Below are positions 35,628 to 44,236 of a stretch of DNA of 51,703 bases, one piece after another. Every line of letters begins with the position of its first letter. Positions within the stretch are counted from its first letter, which is position 1. The translations under genes were made by a program, and so were the position numbers. Under the pieces are notes generated by a model. It saw nothing but the letters and a program-made list of their open reading frames with translations. It was not told the origin of the DNA and searched no databases. The stretch comes from Chitinophagaceae bacterium (GTDB lineage Bacteria > Bacteroidota > Bacteroidia > Chitinophagales > Chitinophagaceae), in NCBI GenBank assembly GCA_014379345.1, contig JACMLY010000081.1:1-51703 (forward strand), in the 5' to 3' direction.

Positions 35628-35687
35628 TCTCGCCATGACGCTGAGGCGCAAAGAGGAATACCTTTGCGTCTTAACGTCATTGCGAGA
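35628..35687. repeat. Family D fold-back element
   Basis: The left arm (35628-35655, tctcgccatgacgctgaggc...) and the right arm (35662-35687, ctttgcgtcttaacgtcatt...) pair at about 22 of 26 positions around a 6-8 nt loop. It is closely similar in words (gcgcaaag, gcgaga) to 32158-32213. It lies 7 bp past the MFS stop, before the M48 gene. Confidence 0.92.
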
Positions 35688-35807
35688 GTTTCTCTTTCTC
35701 ACAAATTAATTTTGTTAAAAAAATGTATTTGAACGGACCGCAAGCAGCAATTTTCAGTCTATAATTGTACAGTTGCAAATGAATTTTAAATATCGAATAT
35801 TAATAAC

Positions 35808-37265
35808 ATGAAAAAATATCTTATCTGCTCATTTTTTATCGCAACAATTATCCTGTATAATTCATGCGCAACAAACCCGGTATCGGGAAAAAAACAGGTT
35901 GTATTAATGTCAGAAGCCCAGGAAATAGCAATGGGTAAGGAAGCCGATCCGCAGATCATAGCACAGTATGGCCTATATGAAGACAAGGCACTCCAGTCTT
36001 TCATTACTGAAAAAGGAAAGCAAATGGCTGCCATCTCTCATCGACCCAAACTCGACTATCAGTTCAGGGTGGTTGATTCGGATGTGTTGAATGCTTTCGC
36101 AGTGCCTGGCGGTTATGTTTATTTTACACGTGGCATCATGGCACACTTCAATAATGAAGCAGAATTCGCCGGCGTGCTCGGTCATGAAATAGGGCATATT
36201 GCTGCAAGGCACTCGGTAGAACAACAAAGAAATGCCATTCTCGGACAAATTGGAATTATTGCCGGTGTTGTTCTCGCGCCTGATCTTGCCCAGTTTGCGG
36301 AAAGCGCTTCGCAGGGAATTGGACTATTATTATTAAAATTCGGTCGCGATGCAGAAAGAGAATCCGATAGGTTAGGAGTAGAGTACTCTTCAAAGATCGG
36401 CTATGATGCCAATGAAATGGCTGGGTTTTTTCAAACCCTGGAAAGAAAAAGTACCGAAAGCGGGCAGGGAGAATTGCCCGGGTTCTTATCGACCCATCCC
36501 AATCCGGGCGACAGGTTTGTAACAGTTGGTAAACTGGCCACGGAATGGAAACAGAAATTAAATCTTACAAATGCTCAGGTAAACCGTAATACTTATCTGA
36601 AAAGAATTGAAGGACTCGTATATGGTGAAGATCCCAAGCAGGGGTATCTGGAAAACGGCATTTTTTATCATCCTGAACTAAAATTTCAATTTACTGTGCC
36701 TGCGGGCTGGAATTACCAGAATTCCCCGCAACAGGTACAATTGGCGCCAAAAGATGGAAAGGCATTGATGATGATGACGTTGGCGAAGGGAGCTTCATTG
36801 CAGGAGGCAGCCAGTGGATTTCTGCAGCAGAATAGCCTGCAATTGTTAGATTCAAAAGATGTCAATGTAAACGGTTTACCTGCATTGGCTATGATGGCCG
36901 ATGTAAAACCGCAGCAGGGGCAACAGCCACAGCAACAACCAATCCGTACCGTTTCTTATTTTATTAAGTACGGGCAATTGATCTATTTGTTGCTTGGGGT
37001 AGCCGGTACGGCGGACTTCGAGAATTATTTATCATTTTTCACCAATGCACAGCAGAGCTTCAAGGAATTAAAAGATCCCGCCAAACTCAATAAAAAACCT
37101 GATCGTGTACAGATCAAAACTGTTCGCTCTGCCAGCACCCTTGATCAGGCTTTGCGAGACCACAAAGCAGATACAAAACGTTTAGAAGAGTTTGCCATTT
37201 TAAATGGAATGAAACTGACGGATAAAGTAGAGGCGGGAACGTTTATTAAGGTGATTGGACAATAG
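35808..37265 (+). CDS. M48 family metalloprotease, lipoprotein
   Basis: The 485-residue precursor has a lipobox ending in C20 (LYNSCATNP). The zinc motif HEIGH gives ligands H126 and H130 and catalytic E127. RESDRLGVEYSSKIGYD supplies the third ligand region. The sequence resembles BepA/LoiP-like Zn proteases of the periplasmic face. A second region (about 275-425) is a beta-rich domain after the protease, interrupted by a Gln-rich stretch (PQQGQQPQQQP). The last 50 residues (TLDQALRDHKA, LAILNGM-like) resemble a LysM-type tail. It is probably an outer-membrane protein quality-control protease anchored by lipid. Confidence 0.93.
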   Translation: MKKYLICSFFIATIILYNSCATNPVSGKKQVVLMSEAQEIAMGKEADPQIIAQYGLYEDKALQSFITEKGKQMAAISHRPKLDYQFRVVDSDVLNAFAVPGGYVYFTRGIMAHFNNEAEFAGVLGHEIGHIAARHSVEQQRNAILGQIGIIAGVVLAPDLAQFAESASQGIGLLLLKFGRDAERESDRLGVEYSSKIGYDANEMAGFFQTLERKSTESGQGELPGFLSTHPNPGDRFVTVGKLATEWKQKLNLTNAQVNRNTYLKRIEGLVYGEDPKQGYLENGIFYHPELKFQFTVPAGWNYQNSPQQVQLAPKDGKALMMMTLAKGASLQEAASGFLQQNSLQLLDSKDVNVNGLPALAMMADVKPQQGQQPQQQPIRTVSYFIKYGQLIYLLLGVAGTADFENYLSFFTNAQQSFKELKDPAKLNKKPDRVQIKTVRSASTLDQALRDHKADTKRLEEFAILNGMKLTDKVEAGTFIKVIGQ

Positions 37266-37325
37266 TATGGTGCGGTAACAGTATGGTTATTGATTTTTTT
37301 AGTAAGTTCTCCCTATGTGCGTTTT

Positions 37326-37385
37326 CTATGATTCTATGTTCCTATGTGGTGAAAAAATTTACCACAAAGGAACATAGAATCATAG
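37326..37385. repeat. Family A fold-back element with 10-nt loop
   Basis: The arms at 37326-37350 and 37361-37385 match at 24 of 25 positions. The word order (ctatgattc, ctatgttcc, ctatgtggt) differs from the element at 11596-11713, though the words are the same. It lies between the convergent M48 and VOC genes. Confidence 0.94.
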
Positions 37386-37420
37386 CAGGAACATCGTTAA
37401 ATCCAGCGTGTTTTGGATTT

Positions 37421-37816
37421 TCAATGTTGCCGTTCACCCAGGCAATAACACAGCCCATCTGGAGCAACAACAAAAAAAACTTTCCAGGAGCTGTCGCCAT
37501 GTTTTTGAGTTCCTATATCAGACGCTTTTTTCTCAAGGCCATTTGAACTCAGTTCTTCCAATGCATCTACGATATTGTCTACCTCAAAAAAGCACCCGTC
37601 TTGTGCCGGATCGCCACCATTTTCGGAAATAGCTACTTGAATATCATCTCTGCTTAGGACTGCAGTATTATATGGTGAACTTTTTTTTGACACTACGGTA
37701 AAACCCATTACTGTTTCATAAAAAGGAATCGCAGCCTCTACATTCTCAACAGGCAGATTCATTTTATCTTGTTGATAAGGCCAGGCGTTTCTGAATATTG
37801 CTTTACTCTTTTCCAT
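37421..37816 (-). CDS. VOC family protein (glyoxalase/bleomycin-resistance fold)
   Basis: This 131-residue protein has the single VOC unit: NLPVENVEAAIPFYETVMGFTVV, then DDIQVAISENGG, ending VVAPDGLCYCLGE. The core begins at residue 19 (after QQDKMNLPV), so M19 is a possible alternative start. Members are metal-dependent lyases, isomerases, dioxygenases or binding proteins; this one is not assignable. Its start codon directly follows the stop of the intradiol dioxygenase gene (TGAATG), so the two are in one operon. Confidence 0.85.
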   Translation of the reverse strand: MEKSKAIFRNAWPYQQDKMNLPVENVEAAIPFYETVMGFTVVSKKSSPYNTAVLSRDDIQVAISENGGDPAQDGCFFEVDNIVDALEELSSNGLEKKASDIGTQKHGDSSWKVFFVVAPDGLCYCLGERQH

Positions 37817-38704
37817 TCAGTATTGTTTTATTGCCGTTGCGTAATTAATTTCGCCTTCTTTCCTATAAGCATAGGTAAGTTTAACAGTGCCATTAGTGAG
37901 TATTTCAAATACATAACTAAGGCCTACGCCGGGCATGCCCCTGGGCTGAAATTTATTGTTGCCAATGTATTCGAGGTCCATACCATATACTTCATTTTTG
38001 ATCCATAGCATGTTACTTTCTTTGAAGAATTCTATTTTTTTATTTTGATCTTTTTCATCTATATAAACACCTGTCAGCTTATTGATCGAAGCCGGTTCAA
38101 CGGCAAGTGTAGCAGCCATGTTTACATTAAACAAAACCTTTTTTGTTCCATCGCCTAAGCTTTGTACGGCAAGAATTCTTTTTTTTGCTTTTTCTGAAGA
38201 TGCCCATTGATCTTTCGCAATATTTTCATCGCCGGTAAAATACAATTGAGTAACCAGTGATTGATAGCCTTCTGCGGTGATCATCATATGAAAATGCGCA
38301 GGTCTCATGAAACCACCTGCATCGTAAGGGGGAGGTAGAATTGTCTTGAACGAATATTGGCCCTTATCATCACAATAGACAGTGCCTCTGTAAAGGTATT
38401 CATCGGATGAGTTATCATATATTCCTGTGCTGCTGCAATGCCATAATTCTATCTTCGCTTTTTTGTATGGGGTCTTGCAATCATCATGTCTTACAACTCC
38501 CCTTAATTCTATCAGCTGGCCCGGCATGTCTTTCGACACCAGATTAGAACGCACCGGACTCTTTGGCCGGTAAAAAGGACCCAGGATATCGGAGGTCGTT
38601 TCACAATCGCCTTCATAACGCTCGCCATTAAAGCGGATAAATCCCGGCGTACTGAATGCGATTGCGCAGAGCGCCGTATTCCTGATAAACGATTTGCGTT
38701 GCAT
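37817..38704 (-). CDS. Secreted intradiol ring-cleavage dioxygenase-like protein
   Basis: The 295-residue protein starts with a twin-hydrophobic, RK-containing leader (MQRKSFIRNTALCAIAFSTPG), likely exported. The catalytic domain (about 30-195) resembles the protocatechuate 3,4-dioxygenase beta subunit, with DILGPFYRPKSPVR and IELWHC. All four Fe(III) ligands are in place: Y96 (GIYDN), Y127 (PPPYD), H137 and H139 (RPAHFH). A C-terminal extension (about 215-295, GVYIDEKDQ to YRKEGEINYATAI) is a small beta domain unlike classical dioxygenases. It follows the CehA-like gene by 65 bp and is fused in operon to the VOC gene. The aromatic substrate is unknown. Confidence 0.88.
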   Translation of the reverse strand: MQRKSFIRNTALCAIAFSTPGFIRFNGERYEGDCETTSDILGPFYRPKSPVRSNLVSKDMPGQLIELRGVVRHDDCKTPYKKAKIELWHCSSTGIYDNSSDEYLYRGTVYCDDKGQYSFKTILPPPYDAGGFMRPAHFHMMITAEGYQSLVTQLYFTGDENIAKDQWASSEKAKKRILAVQSLGDGTKKVLFNVNMAATLAVEPASINKLTGVYIDEKDQNKKIEFFKESNMLWIKNEVYGMDLEYIGNNKFQPRGMPGVGLSYVFEILTNGTVKLTYAYRKEGEINYATAIKQY

Positions 38705-38769
38705 ACATTTTGGTTTAGTGGTGGGGAAATATATTTAGCAAACGAAAAGCAGTAGTACCAAGTTACCCG

Positions 38770-41208
38770 TTATTTAGATTCCTGTATAATTTTATCATAA
38801 ACATTGCCCGCCTTTATATAAGCAGCTTCTGCGTCCGCACGTTCATCGGCACGGATATTACCCTGTTTCATTTTCCAGCATTGGTCCACCGCTTTCCGGC
38901 ACCACTCGGCGCTTCTGCGCTCACGAATAGGTTTATTATCCACTAATATAAAAATAGGATTAGTATGCGAGCTTGGATAGACTCTTACAGCGACCCATGA
39001 AGACCTGTCGGGCTTGTGATTGAACGACACATCTTTCCAATCTCCATCAGCCGCGATTTCGGCAGTATCAACAGGCGCCCCGTTAACAATGAGCTCGACC
39101 CTCACCTTTTGCGCAGTTCCGATACGTGCACGTTCAATATGCCAGTAGGGTGGTTCCATGAATTCGCTTTGGGCAATGGCTGCACCTGATGCATCCTGCA
39201 GTGCAGGAAGTTTAGCGATGACTTTTGCCGTGATCCTTACGCTCTCTCCCCGGTTCAAGTTTAGTTTGCTGTCATTGCTGCCGGATTCCAATCCATTAAC
39301 CAAAAAATTAATAATATGCGAATTTCCTTCGGAAATATAGGAACGACCTTTCTGAATCGCATCAACATAACCGTCATAACTAAGTTTTTCCTCTGATTTA
39401 AAATAACTCCTTGCCATTCCCACACGTTCATCAAAGATGCAGGGAAAATCTGTTTCGCCACTTAATCTTGTTGTGAAACCACAATTGAGCGTATGATACC
39501 ACATATTTAATTCCCATGGAGCAGGCGTATCACCGGCACTATAAAAATCAACCAGGTTCTGGGTAACGGTAACGATGTATTCATTCGCTCCTATGCCATC
39601 CATTTTAGGCAATACATAGTTCGGCAACTCTTTTGTTGGTTGCGAAGGTTCAAGTCCCCAACCTGAATGCGCATAACCGGTGATCGCATTTTGTGATTTG
39701 GCCCACGAAAAAACTGGAAGCGTCCAGCTTGGCCAGTCTTCCACTTTCGTAGTGCCCGGGTAATCATCTTCTTTCAACCGAAGCAATACGATATGGCCTG
39801 CATGTGATGAAGGAAATCCTGACACTTCCACATCATTCCTCATAATATTTTTTGCGGTTGAAAGCGGATCATTCTGACCGGTAAAAAATGTTTTCTGATG
39901 ATACCAGCTCGGACCCCATGCTAATACGGCTGCTACATTCAGATCCTCGCCGATTGCCTGCCTCCACATATCATTTGGTTTTACACCTTCATCAGGACTA
40001 TCATAGTGGCTGCAGCCGGCAGCATGAACATGATGATCAGCACTATGCCATCCGAGTTTCGACATATTAAGCCAACGTTTCAATTGAAAAGATGCAGCAT
40101 GATTTTTAACACCCGCGGGAACTACCAACTGTGTTTTTTGCGGGATATATTCAGGACCTCTGGAAACAGTAACATTGTATTTACCCGGAGGAAGCAGCAC
40201 ATGCTCTCCATCTGAACGATAGATCTGAGGCTGAAAGAAAAAGTCAGGATATTCATCATAAGCAGCAACACGCCTTGCAGGCAATGGATAGATCCCAACC
40301 AATGTTGCGGGAACCTTATAATTCCGGAAGGAAGCAAACATGGATTTCCAATCACGTTGGGCAGCCCCTAACCGGATACCTGCGTTTTCTATAGTTTGTA
40401 TGCTATCGTCAAGAATACGCTCAATACCATCTGTAATCAGAAAAGAAGCCATCGCGGGAGATCCGTCATCATCCTTTACCCGCAACGTAACCTTAACGGA
40501 AGGGCTGATACTAAAAAGTATGTTCACCGTATTTCGGAACCCGATATCCTGCGTTCCCTGGCCTACATGAAAACCGATTTCAATTTCTCTTTGTCCGGCA
40601 TCCTTGCTATAGATCTGCACGACCGCGTATTCAAGCGCTAAGCCTGAAAGGTTAGGAAGCATTGGCCGGTTGCGATATATTTGCACTTCCAAAAATCGAT
40701 TGGCCACCTGCCCTGCACTAAGTATTTTTTTTTCATCGACCTTATGATCAAACGAAGGCGCATGGAGAGGAATGGCTGCATTAGGACTTTGTACATCTAA
40801 TTTTGCCGTAATCCCCGCCTCGTTGTAGACCTTGACCAGGTAGCTGACCCAACCGTTTTGGATCAATTTTGCCCTGGCAGCGCCTCTCATGACTTTTACA
40901 CGTGATTCAGGATTTATATTAACCAATGCCAGGCAATAGGGATCGAGAATATCCTGTACCTGCTTTACTATTTCAGAAGTAAGGGGCTGATGTTGCAAAG
41001 CCATCAACCTTTTTTCATCTTCGTTCGACAAAGAACTTCCCAAAAAAGACAAAGCTTCTTTCAACCGGATTGCCTGCGCAAGCAAGGGCTGTGGTTCGAT
41101 ACCGGTATGCAGAGCGGGTTCAGTTTGTGAATGTGTTGGATGTTGCGTGAATCCTGTTAGCGGTAATAACAAAACAATATGAAATATCAAAAGCAGTTTT
41201 TGTCTCAT
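38770..41208 (-). CDS. CehA/McbA family metallohydrolase (PHP domain), secreted
   Basis: The 812-residue precursor has a signal peptide (MRQKLLLIFHIVLLLPLTGFTQ). An unassigned helical/beta region (about 40-380) precedes the PHP-type metallohydrolase domain. That domain starts at the metal motif HSADHHVHAAG (388-398; D391, H392, H393, H395) and continues with FPSSHAGH, AYAHSGWG and RLSGETDFPC. The end (about 650-790) is a beta-domain with WHIERARIGTAQKVRVELIVN-type strands. CehA/McbA enzymes hydrolyse carbamates and phosphoesters, and the true substrate here is unknown. It is first in a minus-strand operon with the dioxygenase and VOC genes. Confidence 0.9.
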   Translation of the reverse strand: MRQKLLLIFHIVLLLPLTGFTQHPTHSQTEPALHTGIEPQPLLAQAIRLKEALSFLGSSLSNEDEKRLMALQHQPLTSEIVKQVQDILDPYCLALVNINPESRVKVMRGAARAKLIQNGWVSYLVKVYNEAGITAKLDVQSPNAAIPLHAPSFDHKVDEKKILSAGQVANRFLEVQIYRNRPMLPNLSGLALEYAVVQIYSKDAGQREIEIGFHVGQGTQDIGFRNTVNILFSISPSVKVTLRVKDDDGSPAMASFLITDGIERILDDSIQTIENAGIRLGAAQRDWKSMFASFRNYKVPATLVGIYPLPARRVAAYDEYPDFFFQPQIYRSDGEHVLLPPGKYNVTVSRGPEYIPQKTQLVVPAGVKNHAASFQLKRWLNMSKLGWHSADHHVHAAGCSHYDSPDEGVKPNDMWRQAIGEDLNVAAVLAWGPSWYHQKTFFTGQNDPLSTAKNIMRNDVEVSGFPSSHAGHIVLLRLKEDDYPGTTKVEDWPSWTLPVFSWAKSQNAITGYAHSGWGLEPSQPTKELPNYVLPKMDGIGANEYIVTVTQNLVDFYSAGDTPAPWELNMWYHTLNCGFTTRLSGETDFPCIFDERVGMARSYFKSEEKLSYDGYVDAIQKGRSYISEGNSHIINFLVNGLESGSNDSKLNLNRGESVRITAKVIAKLPALQDASGAAIAQSEFMEPPYWHIERARIGTAQKVRVELIVNGAPVDTAEIAADGDWKDVSFNHKPDRSSWVAVRVYPSSHTNPIFILVDNKPIRERRSAEWCRKAVDQCWKMKQGNIRADERADAEAAYIKAGNVYDKIIQESK

Positions 41209-41312
41209 GGTCCTGCTGATTTTTGATCATTATTTCTAAAGATTCCGGTAGAATAATTTTTGTTCAGCACATGCTACGCCGGTAAAAGACCGTTGAAATT
41301 AATCAAAATTTA

Positions 41313-41394
41313 CTATGTTCCTCCTATGTTTCTATGATCCTATGTGGTAAAAAATTTACCACATAGGAATACCACGTAGGATCATGTGTTGGGT
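41313..41394. repeat. Family A fold-back element with a 13-bp one-sided duplication
   Basis: The left arm (41313-41351) contains ctatgttcc, ctatgtttc and atgatcctatgtggtaaa. The right arm (41355-41394) begins tttaccacataggaat, then repeats accacgtagg before atcat. So one arm has gained a 13-bp near-duplicate. The inner pairing of tttaccacatagg is exact. It lies between divergent genes. Confidence 0.88.
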
Positions 41395-41457
41395 ATTATA
41401 GTTTATGCCCTACATAACCGGTTTTATCGATTCTGCTTCCATATTCGTCGAAACCTT

Positions 41458-41487
41458 TTTGTGGCTGTTCGGTAAATAGTAGCTTTA
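41458..41487 (+). promoter_or_regulatory. Candidate Bacteroidota-type promoter of the LytS gene
   Basis: TTTG (41458-41461) is followed after 18 nt by TAGCTTTA (41480-41487), one base off TAnnTTTG. The box lies about 50 bp before the ATG at 41537, leaving a leader of about 43 nt. Spacing is near the 19-nt optimum. Confidence 0.4.
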
Positions 41488-41536
41488 TTCTGTAAATTTT
41501 CAAGTTAGTTGGTATGATTTAAATTTTACATGCATT

Positions 41537-42685
41537 ATGGAATACGATAATGACAGGATCATTAAACCTGCTTATAAGATTGAAATATTTTACTGGGTTC
41601 TGCTTATTCTAATTAGTCCTTTCGCGAACGGCATCACCGTTTTTTTATCCGATTGGAAAATATGGCTGGTGCTGCTGTTTGTAAGTCTGGCCGCATTTCC
41701 TGCCTATCTTTTATACTCCAGGTTGATGGGAGCATTTCTTTTACAAAAGCGTTATATTTTTTTTGTGCTCGGAAGTCTTTTTTTCTTCCTGATCATTCAA
41801 ACTTTTTTATTCGCGATCTATTCGATTATATTAAAATTTTCGCTGCCTTCCGCTGCGCAATCTTATTTCAGTTATAATTATGATACCATCATCAGGGAAA
41901 GTCTTTGGGTGATCATAAATATGTCGTTGGCGATCGCTGTTTTTTTTATCAAACAGGCATTGGACGAAAAAGAAGAGCTGCTGAATATGCAAAGAGACAA
42001 TACCTTGTTCAGGTTGCGTTATCTCAGAGCCCAGTTAAATCCTCATTTTTTATTTAACACTTTAAATAGTATTTATTCATTGAGTCTTCAAAAATCTGAT
42101 AAGACCCCGGAGGTAGTGATAAAACTGGCTGATATCATGCGTTACCTTGTTGAAGATTGTAACGAGCCTAAAATACCCTTGAATAAAGAAATAGAATTCA
42201 TTCAGAATTATCTTGAGATAGAAAAAATCAGGCACAAGGCTGATATCAGGTTTACTGTTGAAGGACAAACCGATGGCGTCACGATAGAACCATTTTTATT
42301 TATTTCATTTATTGAAAACGGCTTCAAGCATGCGCTGGATAATTCCTATGACAATTCATTTATCTACATAAAGCTGAGATCCGATCCCGGTCAGATCACG
42401 TTGACGGTTGTCAACAATACCGCTATTGATATTGAAACCCAATCAAAGAAAATACAGGGAACGGGAATTAAGAATAGCAAAAACCTGCTTGAACTTTTAT
42501 ATCCGGGTGATTACGCTCTCAATATTATTCAAACTGATACGGGAGAAAGAAGAAAAAGCCTCATACGATTTAAAAATGCCAGGGAACGCCTCAAGTCATT
42601 GTATCCTGATTCTCATACCTTGGATGTAATTTTGAGCAATAACGCGTTCACCGTATCATTAATCATTAAATCGGGCTTAGCGTGA
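41537..42685 (+). CDS. LytS-type sensor histidine kinase
   Basis: The 382-residue protein has four predicted membrane helices (about 15-35, 42-60, 73-98, 121-140), then a His_kinase domain. The phosphoacceptor is H170 in LRAQLNPHFLFNTLNSIYSLS. The N-box region is FISFIENGFKHALDN (about 257-271), and a GTGIKNSKNLLELLYPG glycine motif follows near 312-328. No extracytoplasmic sensor is obvious, so the membrane part probably senses. The stop overlaps the regulator start (GTGA at 42682), making a two-component pair. Confidence 0.95.
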   Translation: MEYDNDRIIKPAYKIEIFYWVLLILISPFANGITVFLSDWKIWLVLLFVSLAAFPAYLLYSRLMGAFLLQKRYIFFVLGSLFFFLIIQTFLFAIYSIILKFSLPSAAQSYFSYNYDTIIRESLWVIINMSLAIAVFFIKQALDEKEELLNMQRDNTLFRLRYLRAQLNPHFLFNTLNSIYSLSLQKSDKTPEVVIKLADIMRYLVEDCNEPKIPLNKEIEFIQNYLEIEKIRHKADIRFTVEGQTDGVTIEPFLFISFIENGFKHALDNSYDNSFIYIKLRSDPGQITLTVVNNTAIDIETQSKKIQGTGIKNSKNLLELLYPGDYALNIIQTDTGERRKSLIRFKNARERLKSLYPDSHTLDVILSNNAFTVSLIIKSGLA

Positions 42686-43383
42686 TCAAATGCATGATTG
42701 TGGAAGATGAAACCCTGGCTCAACAGGTGATTCAAAGCCATCTTCAGAATACCGCGCAGTTGGAACTGGTGGGCATCTGCAATAACGTTATAGAGGCAAG
42801 AGAACTACTCAATAAAGCAGAGGTTGATCTGATCTTTTTAGACATCCAGCTGCCGGGAATGACCGGTCTGAATTTCTTGAGATCATTTCCTGAATCGCCC
42901 CTCGTCATTCTTACGACTGCTTATGCAGAATATGCATTGGAGAGTTATGAGTTTAATGTGATAGACTATTTATTGAAGCCCATCTCACTGGAAAGATTTA
43001 CAAGGGCCATCAACAAAGTAACGAATGGCCGGTTGCTAACGTTGTCGGCGAAAGAAAAAGATGTTGCCTATGAGCATATTTTTATAAGGTCGGGAAGCAA
43101 GTTCTTTAAAGTAAATTTTTCTGAGATCGTTTATATCGAAAGCATGAAAGATTATCTTAAGATACATACCAAAGAACATAAACTGGTTACCCATCAAACC
43201 ATGAATGAGATGGAAAAGATTCTGTCCCCCAAACAATTTTTAAGGGTCCATAAATCATTTGTCGTTGCCGTGGAGCATATCAAGATCATTTATGGCAACA
43301 CGATAGAAGTAGGTCAGGCTGTAATTCCGATCGGCAATAATTATAAAACCAACGTGATGAACCTTGTTGGCAGGAAATCCTAA
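42682..43383 (+). CDS. LytTR response regulator
   Basis: The 233-residue regulator starts at GTG 42682 (MIKCMIVEDETLAQQ). The receiver domain covers 1-120. The phosphoacceptor is D54 in LIFLDIQLPGMTG, with the acidic pair E8/D9 near the start and conserved T and K (LTTAY, LLKPI). The LytTR DNA-binding domain covers about 132-230 (FIRSGSKFFKVNFSEIVYIE, FLRVHKSFVV, IPIGNNYK). Its partner is the kinase encoded just upstream. Targets are unknown; the CehA operon is divergent with the pair and is one candidate. Confidence 0.95.
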   Translation: MIKCMIVEDETLAQQVIQSHLQNTAQLELVGICNNVIEARELLNKAEVDLIFLDIQLPGMTGLNFLRSFPESPLVILTTAYAEYALESYEFNVIDYLLKPISLERFTRAINKVTNGRLLTLSAKEKDVAYEHIFIRSGSKFFKVNFSEIVYIESMKDYLKIHTKEHKLVTHQTMNEMEKILSPKQFLRVHKSFVVAVEHIKIIYGNTIEVGQAVIPIGNNYKTNVMNLVGRKS

Positions 43384-43499
43384 TTCAGAGGCCTTTGTTC
43401 GTGAAAACAGCAATAAAGGTTCCAGCACCCTAAAACAACCTTAAAGATTTTGTAGTGCGTTTTGCAATTTCTCACCTTCCTGCTAAGACCTTTTAGGTT

Positions 43500-44069
43500 T
43501 TAAATCGGGCTACCCGTACTTGCCACCCGTTCAAATAACCCTGGATAACTAATCACAAGCCCTACCTCATCAACCCTTATCGCTGCTTCAAAATCGTTGG
43601 GTACATTTTCATACCTGTATTCATTCTTCGAAATTCGGGTGTATTTCTGTACAACCGGTTTTATTTGCTGGTTCAGGAGATCGAGATATACAACCTTTAT
43701 CTGTTGCGTTTCTCCTTTTGCTAACCCAAGCCTGTTCACTGGTAAGGTATTGGTAAAGGGCGTTAGTGGAAGATCAACATCAATACAGCCATGCCATTCC
43801 CGGACAGTCAATCCATTCTTTTTCCAATTGCCTTTTCCATCGCTATGAAAGGAGAATGACTGGTTGAAATCTGCAAGCCGGCTTTTGATTTCAATGTATT
43901 TGGTTTGCCAAAAAGCATTTGTCTTTATAAGATATTCCACCTTGAATATTTTGTTTTCCATCATGCCCACTATTACAGACCTTGTCTCCGAACCTGTAGC
44001 GTCTATCGTGTGCACGCAATTCTCTAAAGACGGATATTCTTTTGCTTTCCAAAGTAAATTAGTCTCCAT
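43500..44069 (-). CDS. Putative glycolipid-binding domain protein
   Basis: I take the ATG at 44069 (189 residues), since the domain begins almost at once (LLWKAKEYPSLEN). The ATG at 44132 would add 21 residues. Conserved positions of the putative glycolipid-binding (formerly DUF1089) family are present: VEYLIKTNAFWQTKYIEI, GKGNWKKNGL, GCIDVDLPLTPFTNTLPVNR, QKYTRISKNEYRYEN and EVGLVISYPGLFERV. Function is not established experimentally, as far as I know. No signal peptide is visible. It is divergent from the KGSADH-type gene. Confidence 0.87.
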   Translation of the reverse strand: METNLLWKAKEYPSLENCVHTIDATGSETRSVIVGMMENKIFKVEYLIKTNAFWQTKYIEIKSRLADFNQSFSFHSDGKGNWKKNGLTVREWHGCIDVDLPLTPFTNTLPVNRLGLAKGETQQIKVVYLDLLNQQIKPVVQKYTRISKNEYRYENVPNDFEAAIRVDEVGLVISYPGLFERVASTGSPI

Positions 44070-44236
44070 TGTATATTTATATATAGCTATTGCACCAGGG
44101 CAACCAATAATTTCAAACGTTGGCAGTCTCATTTATAAGGTTTAAAATTAAGAGAGTTTAAGAGCTTTGAGGATTTCAAGGGGGTAAATAATCCGGCACA
44201 TAATTATTCCGCCTAATTTAGCATTCAAATAATCAT

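Larger units (their letters stand above)
41209..41536. other. Divergent promoter region, CehA gene and LytS gene
   Basis: The gap is 328 bp and holds a family A dyad (41313-41394) and a candidate plus-strand promoter (41458-41487). No coding frame is supported. Sequence 41209-41312 probably carries the minus-strand promoter, but I cannot point to a box. Confidence 0.5.
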
